Below are positions 23,975 to 31,252 of a stretch of 59,034 nt of DNA, piece after piece; the first letter of the stretch is position 1, and each line of letters opens with the position of its first letter. Under the pieces are notes generated by a model, which worked only from the letters and a program-made list of their open reading frames with translations, searched no databases and was not told the DNA's origin. The position numbers were made by a program, and so were the translations under genes. The DNA comes from Cyanobacteria bacterium UBA5018 (GTDB lineage Bacteria > Cyanobacteriota > Cyanobacteriia > PCC-6307 > Cyanobiaceae). The stretch is taken from assembly GCA_002396505.1 (NCBI GenBank), contig DGYA01000035.1:21574-80607 (forward strand), in the 5' to 3' direction.

Positions 23975-26900
23975 ATGTTTCCGCAAGATCTATCCCCGGG
24001 CCTCTACGACCACCCCCTGAGTGAGGCTGGCCACCAACAGCTCAGCCTCCAACCTGCAGGCAGGCACACTCTGGCGCCGTTGGACCCAGCAGAAGTGCCA
24101 CAACGCTTGAGCCGCTACCTGCGCCAGCTCAGTCAAATCGCCCTGGCGGCCATGCCGGAGGCCCAGCGGCAACAACGTCAGCTGGCCCTGGTCAATCAGA
24201 TTGTTGCTTTGCTCCAGCAGCAGACGCCCACCGCGATCAGCGCTGGCGATCAGCTCCATCCAAGTTTCCAGCTACTGCAGGAGCTTTTAGTGAGCCCCCT
24301 GCTGCCGAATGAATCGCCCCTGATTCGGCCCCTGATCCCCCTGGCCGACGGCACCCTGCTGATCAATGCCCCAAGCGAACCCAGCGTGGGCCTGGCCCTG
24401 CAGGCGGAAGTGCCCTCGGCCGATCGAATCGATCTGCTCTGCGCCTTCATCAAGTGGAGCGGGTTGCGATTGCTGCAGGATGTTCTCAAGCAACACCTCA
24501 ATGCCGGTCGCTCCCTGCGGGTGCTCACCACCGTTTACATGGGCGCCACCGATCGCAAGGCGCTCGACTGGCTGGTAGAGCACAAAGCCCAAGTGCGCGT
24601 GAGTACAGATACCCGCCGCACTCGCCTGCATGCCAAAGCTTGGCTGTTTCAGCGCGCCAGCGGCGCCAGCACCGCCTATATCGGCTCCTCCAACCTTTCG
24701 GCCGCCGCGCTGCTCGACGGGCTGGAGTGGAACGTGCGGCTGGCTGCTCTGGAAACGCCCGACATGCTGCGCAAGTTTCAGGACACCTTTGATACCTACT
24801 GGGAGGAGAGCGAATTCGAGCCTTATGCGGCCACCCCTGAGCAGCGGGCTCGTCTCGATCATCAGCTCGCTGGGGCCCGGGGTGTCGATTCGGACGCCAC
24901 GATTGGCGCTATGCCGGTGTGGTTCGACCTGCGGCCCTATGCCTACCAGCGTGAGATGCTCGATCAGCTCGCGGCCGAGCGCTCGCTCCACCAGCGTTTT
25001 CGCAACCTGGTGGTGGCCGCCCTCGGCACCGGCAAGACCGTGGTCGCCGCCTTCGACTTCGCCCGCCTCCACGCCGACTTCCCCGAGCGGTTCCCCTCGC
25101 CCGATCCGCCGCGCCTGCTGCTGATCGCCCATCGCAAGGAGATCCTGCAGCAGGCCCTGGTCAGCTTCCGCCAGGTGCTGCGCGATCACTGTTTCGGGGA
25201 GCTGTATGTAGATGGCGAGCTACCTAGCCAATGGCGCTATGTGTTCGCCTCGGTGCAGTCGCTCGCCCAGCGTGACCTCGCCGAGATCCCCGCCGAGCGC
25301 TTCGATGTGGTGATCGTGGATGAGTTTCACCACGCGGCCGCAGCAAGCTACCGGCGCTGGCTCGATCACCTGCGCCCCAAACTGCTGCTCGGCCTCACCG
25401 CCACACCCGAACGGGCTGATGGGCTAGACATCCTCCACTGGTTCGATGGCCGCATCGCCGCCGAGTTGCGCCTCTGGAGCGCCCTCGATCAGGGACTACT
25501 CGCCCCCTTTCATTACTTCGCGGTGGCCGATGGCACCGACCTGTCCGCCCTGGAATGGCGCCGCGGCGGCTATGTGCCGGCCCAGCTGAGTGCGCTCTAT
25601 ACCGGTGATCATCGCCGCGTGGATCTGATCCTCAGCGAGCTGGAGAAGCAGCTGGCCGAACCGCAGCGAATGCGGGCCCTGGGCTTCTGCGTGAGCGTGG
25701 AGCACGCCCGCTTCATGGCCGAGCGCTTCCGCGTCCGCGGCTTTGCTGCTGAGGCCCTCGATTCATCCAGCTCCGCCGAACTGCGCCAAGGCGCCCTGCG
25801 CCGTCTCCACACCGGTTCCCTGCAGATCATCTTCGCCGTAGATCTATTCAACGAAGGGCTCGACATCCCCTCAATCGACACCGTGCTGCTGCTGCGGCCC
25901 ACCGAGAGCGCCGTGGTGTTTTTGCAGCAGTTGGGTCGGGGCCTGCGTCTTTCCCCCGAAACTGGCAAGAGCTGCCTCACTGTGTTTGATTTCATTGGCC
26001 AGCAGCACCGCCGTTTTCGCTTTGATCTGCGCTATCGCTCCCTGCTGGGCTGCAGTCGGCGGCAACTGCAGGAGCAGCTGGAGCAGCGGTTTCCCTTCCT
26101 GCCGCTCGGTTGCCGGCTTGTGCTCGACCGCGTCTCCAGCGAGGCGGTGCTCGCCAACCTGCGCCAGTGCCTGCCCTCGCGCCGGCCCCAGCTGCTGGCG
26201 GAGCTGCGATCCCTCTCCTCAGAAGGCCAGATCGGCCCCGCCAGTGGCCTGGCCGATTGGCTCGCTGCTCTCGCTATGGAGCCGGCCGACTTCTACGGGA
26301 TTCGCGGCGCCAGCTTCACCGCGTTGCGGCGCGAGCTGGGCTGGCTGGTTGAGTCGCCCCATCCTGAGGTGGAGCGCCTCAGGCGCTCGATCACCGCTGG
26401 GCTGCTCCATCTCGATGATCCCGATCGGCTGCGTTCCACCGCCGCCGCCCTGGCTGCCCCCGCCCCGCCCGATCCGCTGGCCCTCGCCGAGCGTGAGCGG
26501 CGCCAGTGGTTGATGCTCACCGTGCAGTTGTTCGGCACCGGTCGCCTGTGGTGTCCTCTGGCTGAGGCTCTGGCGCTGCTCTGGCAGGCCGCATCCTGGC
26601 GCGAGGAGCTGCGCCAGTTGCTGCTGCTGCTGGCCGAGCGCGTCGATCACTCCCTGCATCCCCTGCCCTGGGCGTTGCCGGTGCCCCTGCGGGTGCACGC
26701 CCACTACACCCGTGCCGAAATCGAAGCGGCCTTCGCTGTGCTCACCAACGACGCCCCCTGGATCCACCGCGAAGGAGTGCTCTGGCACCAGAGCAGCCAG
26801 ACCGATCTTCTGTTCATCACCCTGCGCAAGAGCGAAGCCCTCTTCTCCCCATCCACCCGCTACCGGGACCTGGCCCTGGGCCCCTCGCTGTTCCACTGGG

Positions 26901-27148
26901 AAAGCCAGAGCACCACTACCGAGACCTCCCCCACTGGCCAGCGCTACATCCATCACGGGTCGCGCGGTAGCCGTGTGCTCCTGTTTGTCAGAGAGCAGCG
27001 TAAGCAGGGCACCGTTACCGAGCCTTTCCGTTGCCTTGGTTTTGCCAACTACGAAAGCCACGAAGGCGAACGGCCGATGGCGATTCGCTGGCGGCTGGAG
27101 CGGCCGATCCCGGCGGCCTGGTTACCGGTGATGGCATTGGTGGGTTGA
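23975..27148 (+). CDS. PLD nuclease - SF2 helicase - DUF3427 protein
   Basis: A 1057-residue protein likely acting in defence or DNA repair. Residues about 100-290 form a phospholipase D-like domain with a single HxK motif (HAKAWLF at 219) and IGSSNLSAAAL. A superfamily 2 helicase follows: Walker A ALGTGKT near 351, DEFH box at 449-452, LGLTATPERADG, and motif VI QQLGRGLRLS. The C-terminus is a DUF3427-type domain (TGQRYIHHGSRGS, FRCLGFANYESHEGERPM). I chose the ATG at 23975 (MFPQDLSPGLYDHPL) because an internally deleted relative at 58350 starts the same way. The frame is open back to 23720 without support. Confidence 0.9.
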   Translation: MFPQDLSPGLYDHPLSEAGHQQLSLQPAGRHTLAPLDPAEVPQRLSRYLRQLSQIALAAMPEAQRQQRQLALVNQIVALLQQQTPTAISAGDQLHPSFQLLQELLVSPLLPNESPLIRPLIPLADGTLLINAPSEPSVGLALQAEVPSADRIDLLCAFIKWSGLRLLQDVLKQHLNAGRSLRVLTTVYMGATDRKALDWLVEHKAQVRVSTDTRRTRLHAKAWLFQRASGASTAYIGSSNLSAAALLDGLEWNVRLAALETPDMLRKFQDTFDTYWEESEFEPYAATPEQRARLDHQLAGARGVDSDATIGAMPVWFDLRPYAYQREMLDQLAAERSLHQRFRNLVVAALGTGKTVVAAFDFARLHADFPERFPSPDPPRLLLIAHRKEILQQALVSFRQVLRDHCFGELYVDGELPSQWRYVFASVQSLAQRDLAEIPAERFDVVIVDEFHHAAAASYRRWLDHLRPKLLLGLTATPERADGLDILHWFDGRIAAELRLWSALDQGLLAPFHYFAVADGTDLSALEWRRGGYVPAQLSALYTGDHRRVDLILSELEKQLAEPQRMRALGFCVSVEHARFMAERFRVRGFAAEALDSSSSAELRQGALRRLHTGSLQIIFAVDLFNEGLDIPSIDTVLLLRPTESAVVFLQQLGRGLRLSPETGKSCLTVFDFIGQQHRRFRFDLRYRSLLGCSRRQLQEQLEQRFPFLPLGCRLVLDRVSSEAVLANLRQCLPSRRPQLLAELRSLSSEGQIGPASGLADWLAALAMEPADFYGIRGASFTALRRELGWLVESPHPEVERLRRSITAGLLHLDDPDRLRSTAAALAAPAPPDPLALAERERRQWLMLTVQLFGTGRLWCPLAEALALLWQAASWREELRQLLLLLAERVDHSLHPLPWALPVPLRVHAHYTRAEIEAAFAVLTNDAPWIHREGVLWHQSSQTDLLFITLRKSEALFSPSTRYRDLALGPSLFHWESQSTTTETSPTGQRYIHHGSRGSRVLLFVREQRKQGTVTEPFRCLGFANYESHEGERPMAIRWRLERPIPAAWLPVMALVG

Positions 27149-27199
27149 GGGGTTTGCGGCTTGGCTGAGTGAAAAGGAGTGGGCAGGGAGGGCTGCGCA

Positions 27200-27238
27200 C
27201 ACCGGCAGCTCCGCCGCTTGCCAGCGGCACTGCCGGTG
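27200..27238. terminator. Hairpin after the helicase gene
   Basis: Outer arms CACCGGCAG (27200-27208) and CTGCCGGTG (27230-27238) enclose a second stem CCGCT/AGCGG. There is no T tract, so it may be a processing or stability hairpin and not a true intrinsic terminator. Confidence 0.5.
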
Positions 27239-27361
27239 CGGTTCCGATGGGCAAGCATCACCCGATTGACACGCCTGCTATTTTTCTAGCAGCAACACCC
27301 CCTAGGCCTCTGTCGGTTCCCGGCATGCCCAAACCTGGGGGTCACTCTTTCCAGCGGACTT

Positions 27362-28083
27362 TTGTTGAGGTATTCCAAACCTCCGCTGAGCATTCCTAAT
27401 CAACTCCAGCAGTTACGAGATCGTGGGCTGTTTGTGGAGTCGGAGACTCTTGCTCTGAATGCTCTCAGTCTGATCGGTTACTACCGGTTGAGCGCCTACT
27501 GGTTGTTCTTTGAGGAGCCTCCTGCTGCAGGGGAGACCAGAAGCCACCGCTTCAGGCCTGACTCAGGCTTTGACCAGGTAATTGAGCTCTACAACAAGGA
27601 TCGCCTCATTCGGCTGCTGGTGATTGATGCGATTGAGCGGATTGAAATTGCCGCCAGATCAGCATGGGTTCAGGAGATGAGCATCAGGCACGGTACCGCT
27701 CACTGCTACCTAAACAATTGGCTTTTCAAATCTGATTTTAATCATGCAGAGCAGCTGGAGAAGTTGCGTATCCAGCTGCCGCAAAGCAACGAAACTTTCG
27801 TGATCCATTACCGTAATACCTACTCGGAGCCAGATCTGCCCCCGATCTGGGCGATGACTGAAATGATCTCCCTCGGAGCTTTGCGAGCCTGGATCGCCGC
27901 ATCTAAGTCGGAGGTCAAAATGAATGTTGCCAGGTCACTGGGGATGCCATCCGCCCTGGTAAATTCGCTCCTCTCAGCACTTGGCCTGCGCGCCTGGCGG
28001 CTATCATCTCCAGCATGCCGATCGAGCAGCAGGAAGATATGGGTTGCCCGGTTGACTGGGAGCAGCAACAGCTTTGGATCTGA
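27362..28083 (+). pseudogene. Abi_2 family abortive-infection protein, frameshifted near C-terminus
   Basis: The frame from a TTG at 27362 matches the Abi_2 (AbiD/AbiF) family well: YSKPPLSIPNQLQQLRDRGL, LSLIGYYRLSAYWLFF, RLLVIDAIERIEIAARSAWV, LPPIWAMTEMISLGALRAWI, VARSLGMPSALVNSLLSAL. Just there the family normally continues into the conserved RNxCAHHxRLWN (HEPN-like) motif. Here that motif is missing, the frame becomes noise, and the family C-terminal end (MGCPVDWEQQQLW) is found in another frame up to a stop at 28081-28083. A deletion removed the putative catalytic region, so the product is probably inactive. Confidence 0.75.
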
Positions 28084-28261
28084 TCGAGTCGCTGGCTCCA
28101 GGCCATAACACTTCAGTCGCGGGCTACGTGACGATCGATCAGGCTGACGATCACCCCATGGCTGACTCAGTAGCCCGTGCCCAGCGCCTGAGCGGACAGC
28201 TTTGCTGATAGGTTCCGCCTCATGGAGCCCCTCCAGGCCGAACTTTGAATACAGCGCCTCC

Positions 28262-28695
28262 TTATTCAAGGAAGTGGCTTCTCCCCTGAATAAGGTGCCT
28301 TGCCGCCCGTAGGGCGTCTTGCTCGACCGCGGCTGCTTTCGTGGGGCTGCCGAGGGGCACTCGCAGCCGTCCCCAAAGCTGGTCGGCATCGCTGGCTAAC
28401 CCCAGCACCCGATCGCCATAGTCCTGCAACAGCTCTACCAGCTATTGCTCCAGAGATTCGGCCTGGGGCCCATCACCGCGATGGCGGATCAGATCCACGC
28501 CACGCCGCAATTTGCCGATGCTGATCGTCGAGAGAAACAGCGGCCAACCCTGTTGGCCTGCTTCGGCGAAAAAAGCCCGTACGCCCGCGTTGGCCCGCTC
28601 GCCCTTGCGGGCTTCGCTGATCACATTGGTGTCAACCAAATACGTAACCAGCGGTGTCAACCAAATGCGTAACCAGCGGTGTCAACTAAATACAT
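28262..28695 (-). pseudogene. vapC-like PIN toxin, doubly disrupted
   Basis: The start region encodes MYLVDT, but two extra 25-bp units then shift the frame before VDTNVISEARKGERAN resumes. Further on, an in-frame TAG (28442-28444) follows QAESLEQ, and the same frame continues LVELLQDYGDRVLGLASDAD and QLWGRLRVP to a TAA at 28262. That is PIN-domain sequence. The final part with the last acidic residues (usually an AATALxxxLTLVTRN block) is missing. A TTG inside the repeats could still give the N-terminal third. Confidence 0.7.
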
Positions 28696-28700
28696 CTGTC
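28628..28700. repeat. 25-bp tandem repeat across the vapC start
   Basis: Units start at 28628, 28653 and 28678. The first two are GGTGTCAACCAAATACGTAA and GGTGTCAACCAAATGCGTAA plus CCAGC, and the third is partial. Each unit contains the reverse complement of the codons for the VapC LVDT active-site start. Removing 50 bases restores MYLVDTNVISEARK exactly. Confidence 0.9.
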
Positions 28701-28824
28701 TCTCTCCGTGCGGCTCGTGCTCGAAGTCATCATCCCGGCCCACTTCGGGCATGGAGGCCAACAGTTCGGCCAGTGGGCGCCGCGCTGGGGTGAGCAATGC
28801 CCCATTCACAAACGGCGCGTCCAT
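28657..28824 (-). pseudogene. vapB-like antitoxin C-terminal remnant
   Basis: From an ATG at 28822-28824 the frame reads MDAPFVNGALLTPARRPLAE, LLASMPEVGRDDDFEHEPHG, then runs into the vapC start codons and stops inside the 25-bp repeats. The ARRPLAELLASMPEVG pattern is the toxin-binding tail of VapB antitoxins. The N-terminal DNA-binding part is absent upstream. Confidence 0.6.
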
Positions 28825-28914
28825 GCTGCAGAGGGTGGCGCCACAGCAGTGGCTTCCGCCACTTTCGGTTGGCCGTGAGCTGCCTCATGCCAAAAACCAT
28901 CCACCGGTAGTAAT

Positions 28915-28927
28915 GTACAAAACGTAC
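28915..28927. promoter_or_regulatory. Possible operator of the Phd/ParE pair
   Basis: GTACAAAACGTAC consists of two GTAC half-sites (28915-28918 and 28924-28927) five bases apart, 15 bases before the antitoxin ATG. Phd-type antitoxins normally repress their own promoter through short repeated sites in this position. Weak on sequence alone. Confidence 0.4.
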
Positions 28928-28941
28928 GCTTCCAGGCGGTC

Positions 28942-29193
28942 ATGGGCGAGCTCACGGTGAGCCAGGCGCGCGAGAATCTGGCGGAACTGATCGACAGCAC
29001 CCAACGCAGCGGCGAACCGGTGGTGCTCACCCGCCACGGTCGCCCGGTGGCCGTGGTATTGGACCATGCCCATTTTGAGCAGTTGGTGGCGGCTGCCGAC
29101 GAGGCCAGCGACCGCAAGGCCCTGGCCCAGGCCCGGGCAGATGGCGACACGGTGCCATGGGAGCAGGTGAAGGCGGATCTCGGGCTGCTTTGA
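28942..29193 (+). CDS. Phd/YefM-family antitoxin
   Basis: An 83-residue antitoxin. Residues 1-50 show the Phd/YefM fold pattern MGELTVSQARENLAELIDST, GEPVVLTRHGRPVAVVL, and the C-terminal half is the acidic, flexible toxin-binding tail (WEQVKADLGLL). The partner toxin gene starts 13 bases downstream on the same strand, the standard antitoxin-first order. The complex likely represses its own promoter. Confidence 0.92.
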   Translation: MGELTVSQARENLAELIDSTQRSGEPVVLTRHGRPVAVVLDHAHFEQLVAAADEASDRKALAQARADGDTVPWEQVKADLGLL

Positions 29194-29206
29194 GGTCCGC
29201 AGTCCC

Positions 29207-29470
29207 GTGACCCAGCGCTACGAAGTGAGGCTGGCGCGGCGAGCCGTCCGCTCGCTCGCCCTGTTGCAACGGCAGGAACAGCTGCGCATCCGCGCCGCCA
29301 TTGATTTGCTGGCCGAGAATCCCAGTCCACCAGGTTGCGTTGCACTCCAGGGAGAACCCGGTGTGTTTCGGGTGCGGGTGGGCGACTTCCGCATTCTCTA
29401 TGAGGTGGTGGATCGGCTTCTGCTGGTGCAGGTGGTGCGGATTGGGCACCGCCGGGAGGTCTACCGCTGA
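29207..29470 (+). CDS. RelE/ParE-family toxin
   Basis: An 87-residue toxin: YEVRLARRAVRSLALLQRQE, LQGEPGVFRVRVGDFRILYE, VVRIGHRREVYR. This is the RelE/ParE fold with the conserved Arg in the R-x-G-D-(F/Y)-R-(I/V)-x-Y block and the terminal GHRxxVY. Members cleave mRNA on the ribosome or poison gyrase; which one cannot be told. The start is a GTG at 29207. The pair looks intact, unlike the other TA genes of this island. Confidence 0.92.
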   Translation: MTQRYEVRLARRAVRSLALLQRQEQLRIRAAIDLLAENPSPPGCVALQGEPGVFRVRVGDFRILYEVVDRLLLVQVVRIGHRREVYR

Positions 29471-29636
29471 GGCGCCCCAGCTCTGGAAGATGCTCCACCG
29501 CATAACGAAGCGGTCGCTTATTCGAATAGGTATCGGGTGCCCGCTGTCAAGAGCCCATCATCGGGAAACTGGCGATCAACCCTCACCTGAAGGCCAGGGA
29601 GGGATCACGAAGCTTCCGCGCTGAAATCCTTAAGCC

Positions 29637-29858
29637 ATGGCCCCGCTTGCCAGCGATCTGCGCCAGGCTGCCCCCATGCCCCACCACGCCGATCGACCCA
29701 GCAAGATCTGCGCCTGCTGCGGCCGACCCTTCCAGTGGCGCCGCAAGTGGAAGCAGGTGTGGGAGCAGGTGCGCTACTGCTCAGACCGCTGCCGCCAGCA
29801 GGCGCGGCGGCCCGCCAATCGACGCCAGGGCCAGGCGGACGCCGCCGGGCAGGCCTGA
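29637..29858 (+). CDS. DUF2256 zinc-ribbon-like small protein
   Basis: A 73-residue protein matching DUF2256: SKICACCGRPFQWRRKWKQV, EQVRYCSDRCRQQ. Four cysteines in C-x2-C...C-x3-C arrangement suggest a zinc site. The ATG at 29637 gives a 13-residue extension over a second ATG at 29676 that would give the normal family length. The function of the family is unknown. It runs convergent with the DUF305 gene, with only four bases between stops. Confidence 0.85.
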   Translation: MAPLASDLRQAAPMPHHADRPSKICACCGRPFQWRRKWKQVWEQVRYCSDRCRQQARRPANRRQGQADAAGQA

Positions 29859-29862
29859 AACT

Positions 29863-30651
29863 TCAGCGCCCTCCTAAATACCAATTGCGGTACCACTGCT
29901 CCATCCGCTGGATCTCGTCGCTCTGGGCCCGCACCATGGCCTGTTGCAGTTGGCGCAGCTGCGGATGTTGGCTGTTGGTCTGGGCCATTGAGGCCATCAT
30001 CACGCCCATCTGATGGTGGGGAATCATCTGCTCAATGAAGGCGCGGTCGAAATCTGGGGCCTGGCGCAGGGCGGCGAGGTTGGTGCCACCCATGCCCATG
30101 CCGTGCATGCCCATGCCCTGCATGCCCATGCCTCCACCCATACCCATCGGACCGCCCATGCCCCTGCCGTTCTGCCAGCCCCAGCGGGAGCCCAGTGCCC
30201 AGCCGGGCACCTCCTGGCCATACCACTCTCGATACCAACTGCGCATCTGCAGGTTTTCGCTCGTTTGACTGGCCTTGATGTTTTGGGCCAGGGCTTTGAT
30301 TTCGGGCCGACGGGCGCGGCTGAGGGCTAGATCGGCCATGGCGATCGCCCCCTCGTGGTGGGGAATCATCATCACGATGAACTGCCGATCCGCATAACCC
30401 ATCCCCATGCGGCCCGCCCCACTCAGGCCCGTTCCGTAGCCGGCCGCGGCCGGCCCTTGGTCCCCAGCTCGCGGCCAGCCCTGGGACAGGCACTGGGCTC
30501 CAGCCCCTGGGCAGAAGCTGTAGGCCGCTGCTGTGATGGCAGTGGCAGTGGCAGTGGCAGTGGCGATGGCAGTGGCGGTGGCCAGTGCCAAAGAGGCCGG
30601 TCGCCAAGTAAGCGTTCGCCCTGGTGCCGGCCGTGGGTTGTTGTTGGCCAT
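29863..30651 (-). CDS. Secreted double-DUF305 protein with Met/His-rich linker
   Basis: A 262-residue protein with an N-terminal signal-like segment (MANNNPRPAPGR, then an Ala/Thr repeat region from GGCAGT-type 6-bp units at 30536-30600). Two DUF305 (ferritin-like four-helix) units follow: DRQFIVMMIPHHEGAIAMAD and DRAFIEQMIPHHQMGVMMAS, each with the HH pair. Between them lies a linker of Gly and Met with His (GMQGMGMHGMGMGG), a plausible Cu(I) site. The ATG at 30649-30651 has a G-rich Shine-Dalgarno eight bases upstream. The neighbouring copper ATPase supports a periplasmic or lumenal copper-binding role (inference). Confidence 0.85.
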   Translation of the reverse strand: MANNNPRPAPGRTLTWRPASLALATATAIATATATATAITAAAYSFCPGAGAQCLSQGWPRAGDQGPAAAGYGTGLSGAGRMGMGYADRQFIVMMIPHHEGAIAMADLALSRARRPEIKALAQNIKASQTSENLQMRSWYREWYGQEVPGWALGSRWGWQNGRGMGGPMGMGGGMGMQGMGMHGMGMGGTNLAALRQAPDFDRAFIEQMIPHHQMGVMMASMAQTNSQHPQLRQLQQAMVRAQSDEIQRMEQWYRNWYLGGR

Positions 30652-31252
30652 CCGCTCGGCCCCCCCTTGCGAAACGTCCATCTCCATGCTGGCCACGGGT
30701 GAGCGAAGCGTTTGAGCCCCAAGCCGTTGGCCGCTGCACCGTCCACAATTCGATATCAACGGAGCGATATCCACGGAGCGAGATGCCCACGATTTGATAC
30801 CTATGACTTGATATCCACGATACGAAATACAGCATGCCCTCAAGGTGCATCAATCTGCAGCCCTGTTGCGCGGCCATCATGGAGACCATGAGGTTTGTTG
30901 TTTCTATCTGCGACCACGCCCTGGCGGGCATTGCCTTTGCCTGGGCGGGCATCGATTGTTCGGAATGCATAGATTATTCGTCATGTATTGATTATTTGGT
31001 GTTTGCTGATTATTTGCTGCGTGGTGATTATTCGCTGAATTCTCATTGCTTCTTGCGCAGTGATTTTGGGGTAAATGCTAGTTTGGGAGTGAGCACGGAT
31101 TTAGGAGTAAGCGCTGGTTTTGGGGCTTGCGCTGGTTACTCGGCCTGCGCCGATTTTCCGTTGCCCGGTGTTTTTGGGATGAGGGCTTGTTTGCCGCTGC
31201 GCCGCGGTTGCCTCGATAGGCCAGCTCTCGTTAACGCCAGGACAATCACCCG
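30652..31252. other. Repeat-rich spacer upstream of the copper ATPase
   Basis: About 600 bases without a convincing gene. Near 30745-30825 there are repeated GATATCCACGGAGCGA-type units. From about 30960 to 31050 the element GATTATT(T/C)G recurs about every 15-20 bases, and from 31070 to 31135 AGT(T/A)TGGGxGT-like units recur. A plus-strand frame is open over part of this, but its product is only a translation of the repeats. It should hold the divergent promoters of the DUF305 and ATPase genes. Confidence 0.55.

Noticed and set aside
27820..28389. 189-codon minus-strand frame across the Abi 3' end and vapC tail
   Set aside because: It crosses two better supported pseudogenes on both strands and shows no motif.
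28628..28700. CRISPR-like array
   Set aside because: Three 25-bp units without spacers: a direct tandem repeat, not a CRISPR.
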